From: Stachybotrys elegans
Lineage: Eukaryota; Ascomycota; Sordariomycetes; Hypocreales; Stachybotryaceae
Length of the DNA: 64,000 nucleotides
Assembly: GCA_020746835.1 (NCBI GenBank)
Contig: JAGPNK010000014.1
Location: 558,001 to 622,000 of the forward strand
Reading direction: 5' to 3'
Shown here: positions 1-10,431 of the stretch, in pieces
Layout: the number at the start of each line of letters is the position of its first letter
How positions within the stretch are numbered: the stretch's first letter is position 1
Position numbers and translations under genes: made by a program
The notes under the pieces: model-generated
Databases searched by the model: none
What the model saw: only the letters and a program-made list of their open reading frames with translations
What the model was told of the DNA's origin: nothing

Positions 1-999
1 ATCTCGCTGTAGATCCGAACATGGTATACCATGTCAGTGTCTGTCTTTTGAGTGCATATGACGACTACAAGAAGAGAATACTCACAACTGGAGGTTGGGC
101 GGGACCCAGGCCGGTTGGATAGGAGAGATGTCGGTACCGATGACGTGGGCGTTGGGGTACAGGTCTGCAAAGTCGCTGCATTTTACAACCGTGAGTAACC
201 ATCCGAGTAATCGTTGCTTAAGCATACGACGTACATTGCCCAGATGCCTGCGGGATATAGGGTCAGCGTGATTCAGCCATGGGACGTTATGCTTGCCCAC
301 CCGTTCCGGTACCAATATCCAGCACGGTCTGCAGCGTGTTGTCAGTCCGCGTCCAACAAGGAGCTTCTCTGTAAAATAATAATAATAATAATAAAAAAGA
401 AAAAAAATTGGGTTGCAGAAATACTCTTAGATTTTCCGGCTCCAGCGGTGCCAGGTGCAGCTTATCTCCAATGCCGAGAGTCAGCGTATGGTGGCTGGAT
501 TGCGTTTGTCAGATGATACAGTAGCAGGCAGCGTCTCGCCAGGGAACCTACTTGATGTCCATAACGTCTTGCTGCGGCTGGTCATTGCTTCCCCTATTCG
601 ATGTGAGCCGTTTGTATCTCATATTAGCCATTTAATACGGACGGCTGAGGCTCACCAATATTGCGCGCTTCCTTGCTCACTGTGATAGGACCGTCCATGG
701 ATAGTCCTATACTGTAGAATCGTGGAAGTAATGGACGCTGTCGAGGAAGCCGCATCGCTTCCCAGATCCGAGTTCGCATCATCATCCTCTTGCTGGGCCT
801 GCGCTGCCCAGTGCTCAGGTCCGAGGATGCCCGTCTGCGCCTGGGGACTCGCGGCGGGCGCGGGGGAGCCGGTTGACTTGGGTGGTGACACATCAGATTT
901 GGGCGGTGAGGCACCCCCGTCATTGGGCGACGAAGCCCCATGTGTGCCCAGCGGCGATGCGGACGCACCCCCTACGGGAGACCCTTGATCGTCAGCCAT
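1..999 (-). CDS. LaeA-like (TAM domain) SAM-dependent methyltransferase, partial
   Basis: Putative SAM-dependent methyltransferase of the large fungal TAM/LaeA-like family; substrate unknown. Exons, all keeping frame: 656-999, 552-593, 425-494, 301-328, 235-247, 86-175 and 1-6, continuing beyond the window. The start at 999 ([11 protein letters not shown]) opens an acidic, Ser/Pro-rich N-terminus. Then come the family signatures: a [10 protein letters not shown] segment, SAQYWGSND, MDINHH, LHLAPL, the SAM-binding motif [18 protein letters not shown] and [19 protein letters not shown]. Motif I is split by introns on both sides of a 13-nt exon. The intron at 329-424 contains an ATT-repeat and a poly-T stretch. 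The catalytic C-terminal half is outside the window, so completeness cannot be judged. Family assignment is firm from the motifs; any role in secondary metabolism would be inference. Confidence 0.8.
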
Positions 1000-2157
1000 G
1001 CTAGGCGGGAGCGAAGGTAGATAGATGCCTTTTCCAGCTGTCGACTTTGGTTGAAGGGAGAAAATGGGGGTCTGTGCCAGAGGGTTCTCTGCGGAGGGAG
1101 GGGAAGGTAAAAGAAGAGGAGATCTGCGCAAACGTGCATGAGGAGGGGGCTCCTCCCTGCTTCCCGCTTGACTGTCCTTAGGGATGTCTTGGACGGGAAA
1201 GGGAAAGCCTCTGTAGCTTTACAGCTGTCTCGGTGCTCTATTGCAGATCACCAAGCCCATAAGCCTAGATCTCGCCTCTCAATCCTAAGGGCCTCAGCGG
1301 CCTTCTCTGCCTATTGTCTCTTTGTTCAAAGTGTCACCAAACAGCCCAGCATCTCGATCATGGCTCGCCTCCTCCGTGCAAAATAATAACAAAAACAAAA
1401 ATGAAAGCAAAACATGTTTGCAAATCTATGGTGCCTTTTTACGTGTCTTCCTTTCTTTGTCGCCTTTTGCTATTGTTGTTGTTGTTGTTAACAACGCTGG
1501 TTGTCACCAACCCGACTACTACTAAATCTGCTGCTTGCCCATAATCACGTGGGAACACACGCGGCGATTACCTAGTAGGTTCCCCTTACATTCTGCATCG
1601 CACCCCTGGCTACTAAGTACGACTTTCTCCATCATCCACAGTACAGCGATCGCCCTCTGCTTTCTAGCTGCTGTCTCTCTGCACGGCGCTGTCAACGGCA
1701 GCTTCTTTAGACGCCGATGGTAGGTATGGAGAGGACCTTGCAACTTATCGATCGACCACCCTTGACGGTCGAGGCGGCTTTAGACGAAGAAATTGACGTG
1801 CTCAATTGGGCGACATACGGGCCTGCGACAGAACAACTCTCTCTTCTGCTCCAGTGCACTTACATGAGCCATAGACGACACAAGCCAGAGCATCGGTCTC
1901 ACCCCTGATTGGACCGCTTGCGCGAGTATGTAGAAAAATAGGTACTCCATTTTATCGCATCAGTACACAGTGGATTTAAGTGCTGCCTTTTATATTTCAA
2001 GTTGGCAGCCTGTGTATTAAGCACCTCCTACCTGGTGTTTGTCTGCAATGTGCTAGCTGACGGGCTATTCTTGATCCGTGACCGGTACCTAGGTAGGTAT
2101 TAGTCATGACTTAAGGCAGCGACTCCATGAAGTGTAAACATCGACGTCCTTCAGCAA
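1000..2157. other. Intergenic, divergent promoter region
   Basis: Lies between the divergently transcribed methyltransferase (minus) and HNH protein (plus). A short TTG-repeat is at about 1472-1489 and a CCTAGGTAGG palindrome-like element at about 2088-2098. I see no supported gene. Confidence 0.5.
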
Positions 2158-3576
2158 ATGGCCTGCAAATACGATCCGATCGACGAGCCCCGCCTCTTCT
2201 CCGGTGGTCGGGACTATTCTGATGTTCCGTCTATCCGGTTTTTTCATCCCGGCTACGCGGACGCCGGTGGCATCCCTGATTTCGACGTCCTCCTCTCTTT
2301 GGAGGCGTTTGACGACAGGGGCACCGGCATTCACTACGATACGGCGCACACGGCATGCGCTATCCTCGCCAATAACCGCTGGGATGGCTACTTTTCTCAC
2401 GATAGGCACGGCAGGCTGAGGGCCCAACCGCATGACGGGATTCTTCGTGAAGAGCAATACTACTTTTGTCTTCCCTCCTCCGACCCCCCGACCGATCGAT
2501 ACCCCGTGATCCCCCGATTTAGGGACTGGCGATTCCCTCATGGCAACCTGCCACCTATATGGAAGAAATTAAAAGATCAATTGAGGGCGGAGGGGCGCGG
2601 TGACAAGAGTAGAAGCGGAAATTGCTTGCTCAGTAATTGTGGTGATGCGGTAGAATCTGCCCATCTCGTACCCTCTACACAGTCTTATTGGTGGACGATA
2701 AACCTGATGAAGCGGTACGCGAAGGCACCCCTTTTCTCGACGAATGACATGGATGTCCCAGCAAACGGGCTCCCTCTGCGCTGTGACATACATAGAATGT
2801 TTGATGAGCGGCACTTTACTTTCGTACCCAAGACTGTTGTTCCTCGAGATCAAGGAGTGGTGACGCCATCGCAAGACAACGCAGGCCATCGCGGCCAGGA
2901 CCTTTGCTCACAGGGAGAACCCAAATCGCACCGGGGTGACGACGGACCATCTCAAGCCGATCCACAACTACCAGTACGGTCGAATATGCATGACGAGAGC
3001 CCTAACGCCGAAAAGGAACTGAAGGCGAACTTGCTACATGTCGTTGGGCATGTTTTCAACTCCACTCCATCGGGCGATCTCCCCCGACTGTGGCACAACC
3101 GGCCGTTGTGCTCACCACCGTCAGCAGCCTCAATCGAGTACTTATTTGCTCGGTTCGCGTACACCATATTCTCGCCCTCGGTGTTCAAGTACTTTCTGGA
3201 TTCGAGCAAGGCTCGACGGCTTCTCGTGTGGGACCAAGAGAAGCTCAAACACGACGTGGAGGATGCTGATCCAGAAAGGTGTCGCTCCATCTGGAACGCC
3301 TCAAGGTCGAGAAGCGAGAGCCCCAAGAAGAGAGCAAGACGCACTGGAAGTGAGCAGCATGACGAGGCTGGGGATTTCGCACCTCGGTCCTTGGAGACAG
3401 TGTCTGATGTGGATAGTGCCTACCATGACGGCGCGCAATACTTGGGTGGAGATGCATCGGAATCTTCTACTTTGGATGAGGGCGAGCGCGGTCGAAGTAG
3501 GAAACGCAAGTTTAAGAGCCCAAGGACGAGTGACTCACGCGATGAGAAACGGTGTAGGTTGGATTCGTTGGTATGA
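2158..3576 (+). CDS. HNH endonuclease-domain protein (fungal HNH_2 type)
   Basis: Single open frame of 472 residues starting with ATG at 2158. Residues about 155-225 resemble the HNH domain common in fungal accessory genes. A Cys-containing lead (CLLSNCGD) precedes an AHLVP segment, and further on NGLPLRCDIHRMFDE is the equivalent of the family's N-x-L-x-L-x-x-D-IH-x-x-FD signature. The N-terminal 150 residues are unassigned. The C-terminal third is charged and Ser-rich, with basic clusters (KKRARR, SRKRKFKSPR, KRCRLD) that look like nuclear localisation signals. Family members are widespread in Hypocreales, often in lineage-specific regions, with unproven function. A nuclease role is therefore inferred from the fold only. 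An unrecognised intron in the C-terminal part is possible. Confidence 0.7.
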   Translation: MACKYDPIDEPRLFSGGRDYSDVPSIRFFHPGYADAGGIPDFDVLLSLEAFDDRGTGIHYDTAHTACAILANNRWDGYFSHDRHGRLRAQPHDGILREEQYYFCLPSSDPPTDRYPVIPRFRDWRFPHGNLPPIWKKLKDQLRAEGRGDKSRSGNCLLSNCGDAVESAHLVPSTQSYWWTINLMKRYAKAPLFSTNDMDVPANGLPLRCDIHRMFDERHFTFVPKTVVPRDQGVVTPSQDNAGHRGQDLCSQGEPKSHRGDDGPSQADPQLPVRSNMHDESPNAEKELKANLLHVVGHVFNSTPSGDLPRLWHNRPLCSPPSAASIEYLFARFAYTIFSPSVFKYFLDSSKARRLLVWDQEKLKHDVEDADPERCRSIWNASRSRSESPKKRARRTGSEQHDEAGDFAPRSLETVSDVDSAYHDGAQYLGGDASESSTLDEGERGRSRKRKFKSPRTSDSRDEKRCRLDSLV

Positions 3577-4152
3577 TGGTGGCTTAGAACTTGGACTCAG
3601 GTCGATATTCGCTATCGAAATAATAAGTGACCGTTCCTTGACAACGCAAGGCGACCGCGCACTAGCAGATATGCGACGGCGGGCCTGACGTTTTTGCTGC
3701 TGAGGCGCGGTCCTTGCGGGCGAGTCTGACACAGTAGAGCCGGAGCCGAGTGGGCGTGTTTTGGGACGGCAAACATGCTGTGATACCACCATGCACTATC
3801 CTAAGTGGTATGCTATAAACTGATCCAGGATGCCTTGAACTTGGCAATAACATCAGGGTGTCATACCTTCGCACCAGGCTGCAAGGTGCCACAGCCGTAA
3901 CCTGCCAGCGTGGTGGAGCGGAGCGGGAGCGTCCAAGGTGCCAGAGAAACTGGGCTAAATTGGGCGGTTAATGGGTGCCTTAAGCACCCAGTATCAGCAC
4001 CTCTACCTACATTGCAGGGGTAGGTACATATTTATAACGAGGGACCCCCTCCATCTATTCTCACTCGAGCCTCTCCAACTCTTTGTTATCGTTTAATAAT
4101 TATCTTCCTTTGATTCAATCCAATTGGAATTCAACGTCATCCACGATCCGGA
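3577..4152. other. Intergenic, 5' region of the APH-like gene
   Basis: No supported gene. The right half is a promoter-like stretch with a TATA element and a pyrimidine-rich leader before the ATG at 4153. Confidence 0.5.
4028..4037 (+). promoter_or_regulatory. TATA-box candidate of the APH-like gene
   Basis: ATATTTATAA lies about 120 nt upstream of the ATG at 4153. It is followed by a CT-rich stretch typical of fungal transcription start regions. Assignment is by position and sequence only. Confidence 0.45.
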
Positions 4153-4851
4153 ATGGCTGCGAATCCCACAGACCAAGCGCGAGAAGAAGGATGGATTGCC
4201 ACAACGTTTGAGAGGAAATATTACCACCGCGACGGTGTCTTCATCAAGAGGAGTCTACGTCCCAATGAATTTCGTGTTGGATATCGCGGTCTTCATGTCC
4301 CACGCCTTGGCAAAGAACGGCTCAAGAACGAAGCCGAGTCTTTGCAATATATTCGGACGCACACTGATATCCCGATTCCGAGGGTCTACTGCCACTTCGA
4401 AGACGACAAAGCATACTACCTGATGATGGAATACATCGACGGTGTGAGCATGTCAGAGCTCCCAGAGGAGCGAAAGGCCGTGGTCCGTGGAGAGCTGGAC
4501 AATTGCATTACGAAACTCAAGGCCTTGAGGTCCTGCCGACTTGGCGGACCCTCAGGAATTGTGATTCCTCCACATCGGGTTCTGCTGCGAACAGAAAAAG
4601 ATGTCTGGGATCTACGGGCATCGACTCGTGAAGAATATGTCTTCTGCCATAACGATCTGTCTCAGCAAAACATCATCGTGGACCCAGACACCCTCAAAAT
4701 ACGAGCAATCATTGATTGGGAATATGCTGGATTTTTCCCTGCCCGCTTCGAATATGCATTCTACAACAGACTCGGCCCTTCGGAAGCCATCGACAAGGAA
4801 GTTGATGACTCACAGGATTTACTCGAGCTTCTCCTCTCTCATGCTGTTTAA
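4153..4851 (+). CDS. Aminoglycoside phosphotransferase/kinase-like fold protein
   Basis: Intronless 232-residue protein of the small fungal APH-fold family. The N-lobe carries the nucleotide-binding strands (GVFIKRSLRPNEFRVG) and a helix with NEAESLQYIRTHTDIPIPRVY. The hinge is MMEYIDGVSMSEL. The catalytic loop CHNDLSQQNIIVDP is near residue 164, and the metal-binding IIDWEYAGFFP near residue 186. These are the Brenner-type HxDxxxxN and IDWE motifs of the APH superfamily, so the active site looks intact. Physiological substrates of the fungal members are not established, and antibiotic resistance should not be assumed. It stands between an HNH gene and a PD-(D/E)XK gene, both of families often found in variable fungal regions. 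Confidence 0.8.
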   Translation: MAANPTDQAREEGWIATTFERKYYHRDGVFIKRSLRPNEFRVGYRGLHVPRLGKERLKNEAESLQYIRTHTDIPIPRVYCHFEDDKAYYLMMEYIDGVSMSELPEERKAVVRGELDNCITKLKALRSCRLGGPSGIVIPPHRVLLRTEKDVWDLRASTREEYVFCHNDLSQQNIIVDPDTLKIRAIIDWEYAGFFPARFEYAFYNRLGPSEAIDKEVDDSQDLLELLLSHAV

Positions 4852-5018
4852 GGCTATGCTAGGTGGCTAAGCGTTGTCTCCACCAGCGGCTGCTCCCGAG
4901 CTGCCAATCTTGACACAGGATTCGACCCACCAACCTATTGTAGGCTGGCACCAAGACCTCTCTCTTGAAGCTACGGTCGACCAAGGGGCACACCCCCATT
5001 TCTCGTCATTGGGAAAAG

Positions 5019-6322
5019 CTAAGTAGGCTGTCTCTCCTCCATCGGCAACTGCAATTCCCACCAGTCCCAGCAGGTGCTGCGAGCCCAGTCCGCAAGGCAC
5101 TCGAGACTGCGAAGCAAAGCATAGCAGTCTGTCAGCCTCTCCGTGGAGCCAAGCCTGATCCCCGAGTATACTTTTACGGCGCTGTCTTGGCGCACGGCGA
5201 AACTGGCGTACCACGTTGTGCCCTCGATCTCAACCAGTGGGCAAGGCGGTGCTGCCTCTCCATCCATCTCCTGGCCAATGAAATGCGATACAGCGCGGAA
5301 GTGTATGCGTGCCCAGTTGGCAAGCTGACTTGGCGCGTAGCCATCTCCGCCACGATGGCGTTTCGTCTCGACTGCTATAGCCAAGGGCCTGTCGGGCTCA
5401 AACGACTCCAGAGCATGCACCTGGTCGGGAAGCCCATCCCTTCGGGCGCGTCGAGACCGGCCGACGATTCTCCGCCCGAGGGCTGAATCGCTTGACGGGG
5501 CTAGAAACACGCCGTAGTCGATCTTGTTCTCCTTAAGAAAAAGGTCTTGGTCTCGAAAAAGCTGGTCTGTACGGACATTGGTGACGTTGTGGTACACGAG
5601 CCGCCGTCTTTCTTCGCTGGCTGCGCGCGCCTCCTGTTGCTCAAAGGCAAGCTCGAGCATCGGGGCATGCACTCTCTCGTTCCACTCAACCTCGTGCACG
5701 GGATGCGCGGCGTCGGCGCACTTGAGGCTGTTTCGACAGATGTGTAGAATTCGCTGGTATTCATACGTTTGGTGGCTTGTGTCTCGCGCGTCATTGGCGA
5801 ACATCCTCGGGCGCGCCCGGTCGTCAATCGTCTCACCGGATCGAATTTGTTGCTTTGCAAGTTAGTGTCGTTGTCTGGAGCGGGTATCGGATCACCTGCC
5901 TCGAGAGCGCTGGGCAGTATTCCCTCTTTATCCCCGCACAGAGATATCCTTTCCACCAGTTCAACGAGTCGAGAGGCCGTGAGATCCTGAATTGCCCTGC
6001 GCTCTACCGGCAAATCTGTGGCCTGCCGCAAGGCCAGCTCCCTCTTTACCGGGCTCGACCGACCAGATCTGGCCGGCTGTGAAGCAGATGAAAGCGACGG
6101 CGTTGTAGTACCGGCTTCTGAGTAGCAATAACTGGGTCGCGGCATCCGAGCATCTGTATTCTCGCCCGCGCCGGCGCGCCTTCACTTGGAGAGATTCGTG
6201 CTTCGCGGTAGCGACATGATGCCGTCTGGATGAAATTCCTGATGGAGCGGCAACAGTGTGGAAGGGCTTGGAATGTGTTGCAGCCAATCTTCTATGGCCG
6301 AGGAGCTTCCGCCTGACGGCAT
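5019..6322 (-). CDS. PD-(D/E)XK nuclease-like protein with an in-frame TGA (possible pseudogene)
   Basis: Exon 5837-6322 splices to 5019-5753 through an 83-nt GTGAGA...CAG intron that restores the frame, giving about 406 codons from ATG 6322. The N-terminus AIEDWLQHIPSP and the TTTPSLSS/SGRSSPVK segment are typical of the fungal PD-(D/E)XK nuclease-like family. The second exon has the WNERVHAPML helix, an Asp-bearing strand (KIDYGVF) and the E-x-K strand (AIAVETKRH) expected for the catalytic core. Codon 47 is TGA (6182-6184, minus) between LSK and RRAGAGENTD. A single CGA-to-TGA change would explain it. Either the gene is dead, or translation starts at the downstream ATG 6145 and lacks the N-terminus. 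Function of this family in fungi is unknown. Confidence 0.65.
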
Positions 6323-8052
6323 TTTCTGTCAGTGAGCGCTCGGGCGTCTGTCAGCAAAGACTTGGACGTTTGAATCGTGATACTACAAGGTGGTAAAGTG
6401 CCTACCTAGTAATAAATTGCAATCATAGCTGTGCGATAGTTACCCCAGCAACTATCTCAGTACCAGGAGGGGCATCAAGTGGGGTGTGTACTTGCTATTC
6501 CAAATTCGGGAGACCCCTGGTAGTCTGTAGGCTTTGGAATTGATCGGGCTCCCACGATCTGATAGCTTGGTGATTCTCACAAGCTCCCATGTTGGCAGCT
6601 CTTGCGACTGTGAAGTCGGAAGATGCCGAAAGAAATGTGATGCATCCGTGTGCGTTTCATCTCCGAGCCATAAACTGCCATCACGATACAGCAAACTTCA
6701 ACTTTCGCATCTCGCTCAAATGCACCAGCCTACTCTGTAGGAAACCAGGCTCTGGCGAGGAATATCATGGGCACGGGCTACAATGAACAATCCTTCACAT
6801 AAGCAAGAGGCTCAATTGCATCCAAAACAACAGAGGGTATCTATCCATCAGCTCAGGTGATTGAGAGGGTATCCGAGTTGGGTCATCGGCGTAAAGCCTT
6901 GATTCATTCACGTTTCTCTCTCTGTTTAATGCCCTACACACTCAACAATCCGGGGTTCATATATCCCGCAGAGCTACCATGCTGTCTTTCAAGGAGCCAC
7001 GCCATAAAAAGAAAAAAAAAGAAACAATTATGAAGCCGCGTCTTACACAACAGCTACGCCCGGCTACATCTCTTCCTCAAGAACTGTCCCTTATTCATTT
7101 TCCTTCTGGACGTCCGCATGCACACACCACCAGGAAACACAACACGCCCAGCATGGCCATTGGATGGGCTCCGCTTATGGGCCTCTTCTCCAACCCGGTG
7201 GCTGCATAAAGAGAATACCCACCGGCTCCTGACATGACATGACAGTGACACCTTGGAAAAAGGGGCCGTCCCCGCTACGTCCTGTCAGTGACGAGAGTGA
7301 CACCACTACTCTTGACAGCCCGGGGGTCGCTCCATGCACCGTGCCCTGGCGTCCCCCAACAGGAAGCTCTTCCGGACAGTCGCGACCGCCGTCTGCATCA
7401 GGCTTTTCATCCTTCTACCACCCCGGGGAAGCCATCCGGAAACTCTGAAAGCTGCACGGCCTTGGATTGCACTCCGGGGAAGTCTTCCGGGCGATGCTCT
7501 GTCTGCGCCGGGGAAGCCATCCGGCAACGAGGTCGATGTCCGCTTCCTTTCGAATGCGCAATCCCTCCCTCCGCGTAAGTCTTCCGGCGACGATTTTTGC
7601 ACCGGGGAAGCGATCCGGTCGTTGACTTGGCCGGGGAAGTTATCCGGTGGGAGTTTTTTGACCGTCCCCATGAGGGTGCTGGTCGTCAAAAATATCGCGA
7701 GAGACGGAAGCGATGGAGAAGTGGAGGGATTTCGGGCTAGCCCGTGGTGGGGAGTCTTGGTTGTTGATGGCCAGGGTTTGTGAATCCGGCTGCTGTAATC
7801 ATCAAAGGTACCATGATGGGTCGTAACATCCAGAGGTTTCATTTGAAGGGGAAATGGCGGCGAATCATGTTCTCCCCAGGCGCAAAGTCTGCTGGGCGCC
7901 GTGATACAACCCGATGGGATGAGTGTCGAGGCATTTACGTGGCACAGTCGAGCGTCTTGGTCCTAGCCATGATTCATGATCAATTTGTCTGGTATAGTTG
8001 CACGTTATCCAACATCAAGCCATGCTCTTCTGCCAAATCCCCCGCTCGTCGT
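6323..8052. other. Intergenic tract with a motif array
   Basis: No gene supported. It contains seven spaced copies of a GC-rich motif at 7362-7647 and AT-richer sequence elsewhere. Open frames crossing the array on either strand look like products of GC-rich composition. Confidence 0.5.
7362..7647. repeat. Seven-copy spaced 17-bp motif, consensus CCGGGGAAGYCWTCCGG
   Basis: Copies at 7423-7439, 7474-7490, 7508-7524, 7571-7587, 7602-7618 and 7631-7647 all read CCG-N11-CGG. A partial copy (GGAAGCTCTTCCGG) is at 7362-7375. Copies are separated by unrelated, variable-length spacers of 12 to 46 bp, counting the 47-bp gap to the partial copy separately. Their starts fall in different reading-frame phases, so this is a DNA-level and not a protein-level repeat. 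The core GGAAG-N-CTTCC is an imperfect palindrome. Confidence 0.85.
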
Positions 8053-9863
8053 CTACTCTAGCTTCTTCTGCATCAGGTCCGCCAGCTCGTCCAGCAGCTC
8101 GACCGTCTCGGCCGGGTTTGCGATCCAGGCCGTGGTACCGACACTGCGAGCCTTGAAGTCGTTGGACCCGGCGCTGAGGAACTGGTCGCCAACGTGCAGC
8201 GTGCCCTCGGGGCGGATGCCGCCAAACCACTGCTGGCACACGGCGACACCCCAGCTCTTGTCGCCGATGTCGACAAAGACGTCGCGCCCGCCGTTGAAGG
8301 CGCAGAAGGGCACCGGGCGGCCCGTCAGACTCGCCGCGCCGCCGCCCATGACGCTCGTTCTGCGCTGGTGCTGCTTCTGGCGCTGCTGCTCCAACTCGAG
8401 TATCCGCTGCACAACCAGCACCGTCTCCTCGAGGGACTCGCGGGAGATGCGCGCCTCGCTGAGAGGGATGATGCCGACGGCACGGTCCTTTCGGATCACC
8501 TCGGCAGGCAGCCGCATGGTTCGGATGCAGTCGCGCAGCGCCGCCTCGGCGAGATCCAGAAGTGCGGTGATGTCGGCCTCGGACCACTTGGACATCTCGG
8601 GGGTCAACCAGCGCTCACGGGGCACAGGCTCCAGCAGCCACCGGGACGAAGCCGAGAACTCGAAGAGGTAATTAGCCTCTCCGCCCATGATGATGAGGTT
8701 CTGTCGCTGGGTAGTGTCCAGGTCTGTCGACCCCGCAATGGCATCGAGTAGCCCATGGAGGCGCTCGTAGTAGCGTTCCGCGGCTGTGTAGCCAGCTGCC
8801 GTGACGATTCCCACCTTGATATTCTTCTTGAGGAGATCTGGCCAAGACGGTTAATGCCTATAACTGGAAGTCCATGGCGGGTGTTGGGTAGGACAGACCT
8901 AGAATGCGGGGGATAACAGGGTTTGACGTCAACAAGCTCTCTCCGTCGTCGTACAAGGTAACATCACCATCAAAGGTGGCCAGCTGCAGGGCGCCGTTGT
9001 TGACGGCCATGAGCTGGGCCGAGTTGAGAACGAGACGGACGTCGTTGAAGGACGGAGCGACATATCTACGGGAGGATATGTGTCGCTTTCTGTCTTGATA
9101 CTTGAAGGCCGCCTCAAGTGGGAGACGGGTGAAGAAGGGCCCGGCCGTGGGGACAAGCATCCTGAGCTTGGACAGCAGAGGATCGTCCTGGTTCTGGTGC
9201 ATGACTGAAGACGAACAAAGAAGAAGAGGTTAACATAGAATGGCATGGTGGATAGGGATATCCGGGACGCACTGTGGTCGTCAATCATGAGCTCAATGTC
9301 ACGCATAATCTCTGCGTAGCGACGGTGAGCCTCCTCACCGACCTTGCTGATGCTGTCGCCATCGGCAAAGACGCCCGTGGGCTGCGAGTAGAGGACAAAC
9401 GGGACAGCCAGCAGACCCTTGATCCATTCTACCATGATGTTAGCCTTGCTGCTTCTCTCTCTCTCTGCACCCCACTGGCATTGGACACAGGCTCGCGGAC
9501 GCGGGTGCAGGCAGCCGCAGCCACAGCTCCAGCTCCAGCTATAGCTATAGCTCCAGCCTTGCCAACAAGCCCGCCCGCAGCGTGAGGTGGGATGGAGGGG
9601 TGACGTACCGATAAACTGGTCCCTCCTATGCGTCTTCAGGGCATCTGTATGCAAGCAGCACGTGTCAGCCAGCCTTTGAAAGCCATCAAAAATGCACAAT
9701 GAGCAATTCACGTCGAAGCTGGTGAATCGAGGCATCGGAGCCCGCCGAGATCCGCAGCAGCCATCATCACCAATTGAGCCAAGCCGTGGCGGGAAAACAG
9801 CAGCAATGAGGCGGTAACAAAAAAAAGAATTGGCTTACATTCAACGCGGTATCGGGTCGTCAT
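8053..9863 (-). CDS. ISN1: IMP-specific 5'-nucleotidase
   Basis: Hydrolyses inosine monophosphate to inosine and phosphate in purine salvage and turnover; expected to be cytosolic. Exons 9839-9863, 9609-9644, 9273-9428, 8899-9204 and 8053-8837 join in frame to 435 residues, close to the about 450 of yeast Isn1. The start gives MTTRYRVEYALKTHRRDQFIEWIKGLL, the conserved ISN1 N-terminus. The HAD-like catalytic motif is ATFDGDVTLYDDG. Downstream are IMGGEANYLFEF, the VPFCAFNGGRDVFVDIGDK block and GDQFLSAGSNDFKAR, all characteristic of the family. The first two coding exons are very short. It appears intact although neighbours on both sides are accessory genes with in-frame stops, so it marks conserved sequence inside the variable block. 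Confidence 0.93.
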
Positions 9864-10431
9864 TCTGTCGGATAGGCCAGGCCGTTTCAGGAGCTGTCAA
9901 TTGGTGGTGATGAGCGAGGAGAGGAGGAAAGATGGAAGGGCGGTCGAGATTCATTGGATAAGTGAATGCCAGTCCATTGCCGGCGCCTACACCCTTTCAG
10001 TTTAGGTACCACTAAACGATCTCCAGCTCCTCCGATGCCTAACCCCAGGCTGTCTGATAGCGCTGGATAGCGGTGACAGCCCCGCTTTGGTAGTCGACAC
10101 CGCCTACCGCACCCAGTATTTACGTGGCACCTCATATGACTGCTGGCAAGTGCACAAGCTGCCTCGCACACAAACAACAAGATGGAAATCCGACTGCTCA
10201 CCAAACCCACGGATCCCTCGATTGGTGGCCAGTCTTCCACGCACTCGTGGTGCCTCCAAGCTGCCCTGCGATGGAACCCTCCACTCTGTTTCGCTTTTAC
10301 TTCATCATGATGCTCGGAGCGCACCTCAGCATACCAGTTACTCCAACATCCTCCCTTCCACCTCATAGCCCGTTGTCTGATCACTTGAATCAACCCCCGC
10401 ACGATTAACAATTCCGCCCGCAGTCGCATAC
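9864..10431. other. Divergent intergenic region
   Basis: Shared 5' region of ISN1 (minus) and the kinase-like gene (plus). No further gene is supported. Confidence 0.45.

Noticed and set aside
329..424. Apparent frameshift in the methyltransferase beside an ATT/poly-T repeat
   Set aside because: Moving the acceptor to CTGCAG before ACCGTGCTGG makes a phase-0 junction and yields a natural [15 protein letters not shown] sequence, so the gene is intact here.
5754..5836. Apparent frameshift in the PD-(D/E)XK gene
   Set aside because: An 83-nt GTGAGA...CAG intron restores the frame exactly at phase 0; only the TGA upstream remains unexplained.
7306..7842. 178-codon minus-strand frame across the motif array
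   Set aside because: Openness follows from GC-rich motif copies; copies lie in different phases and there is no domain, start context or intron signal.
8194..8751. Plus-strand frame antisense to ISN1
   Set aside because: Shadow of a well-supported coding exon.
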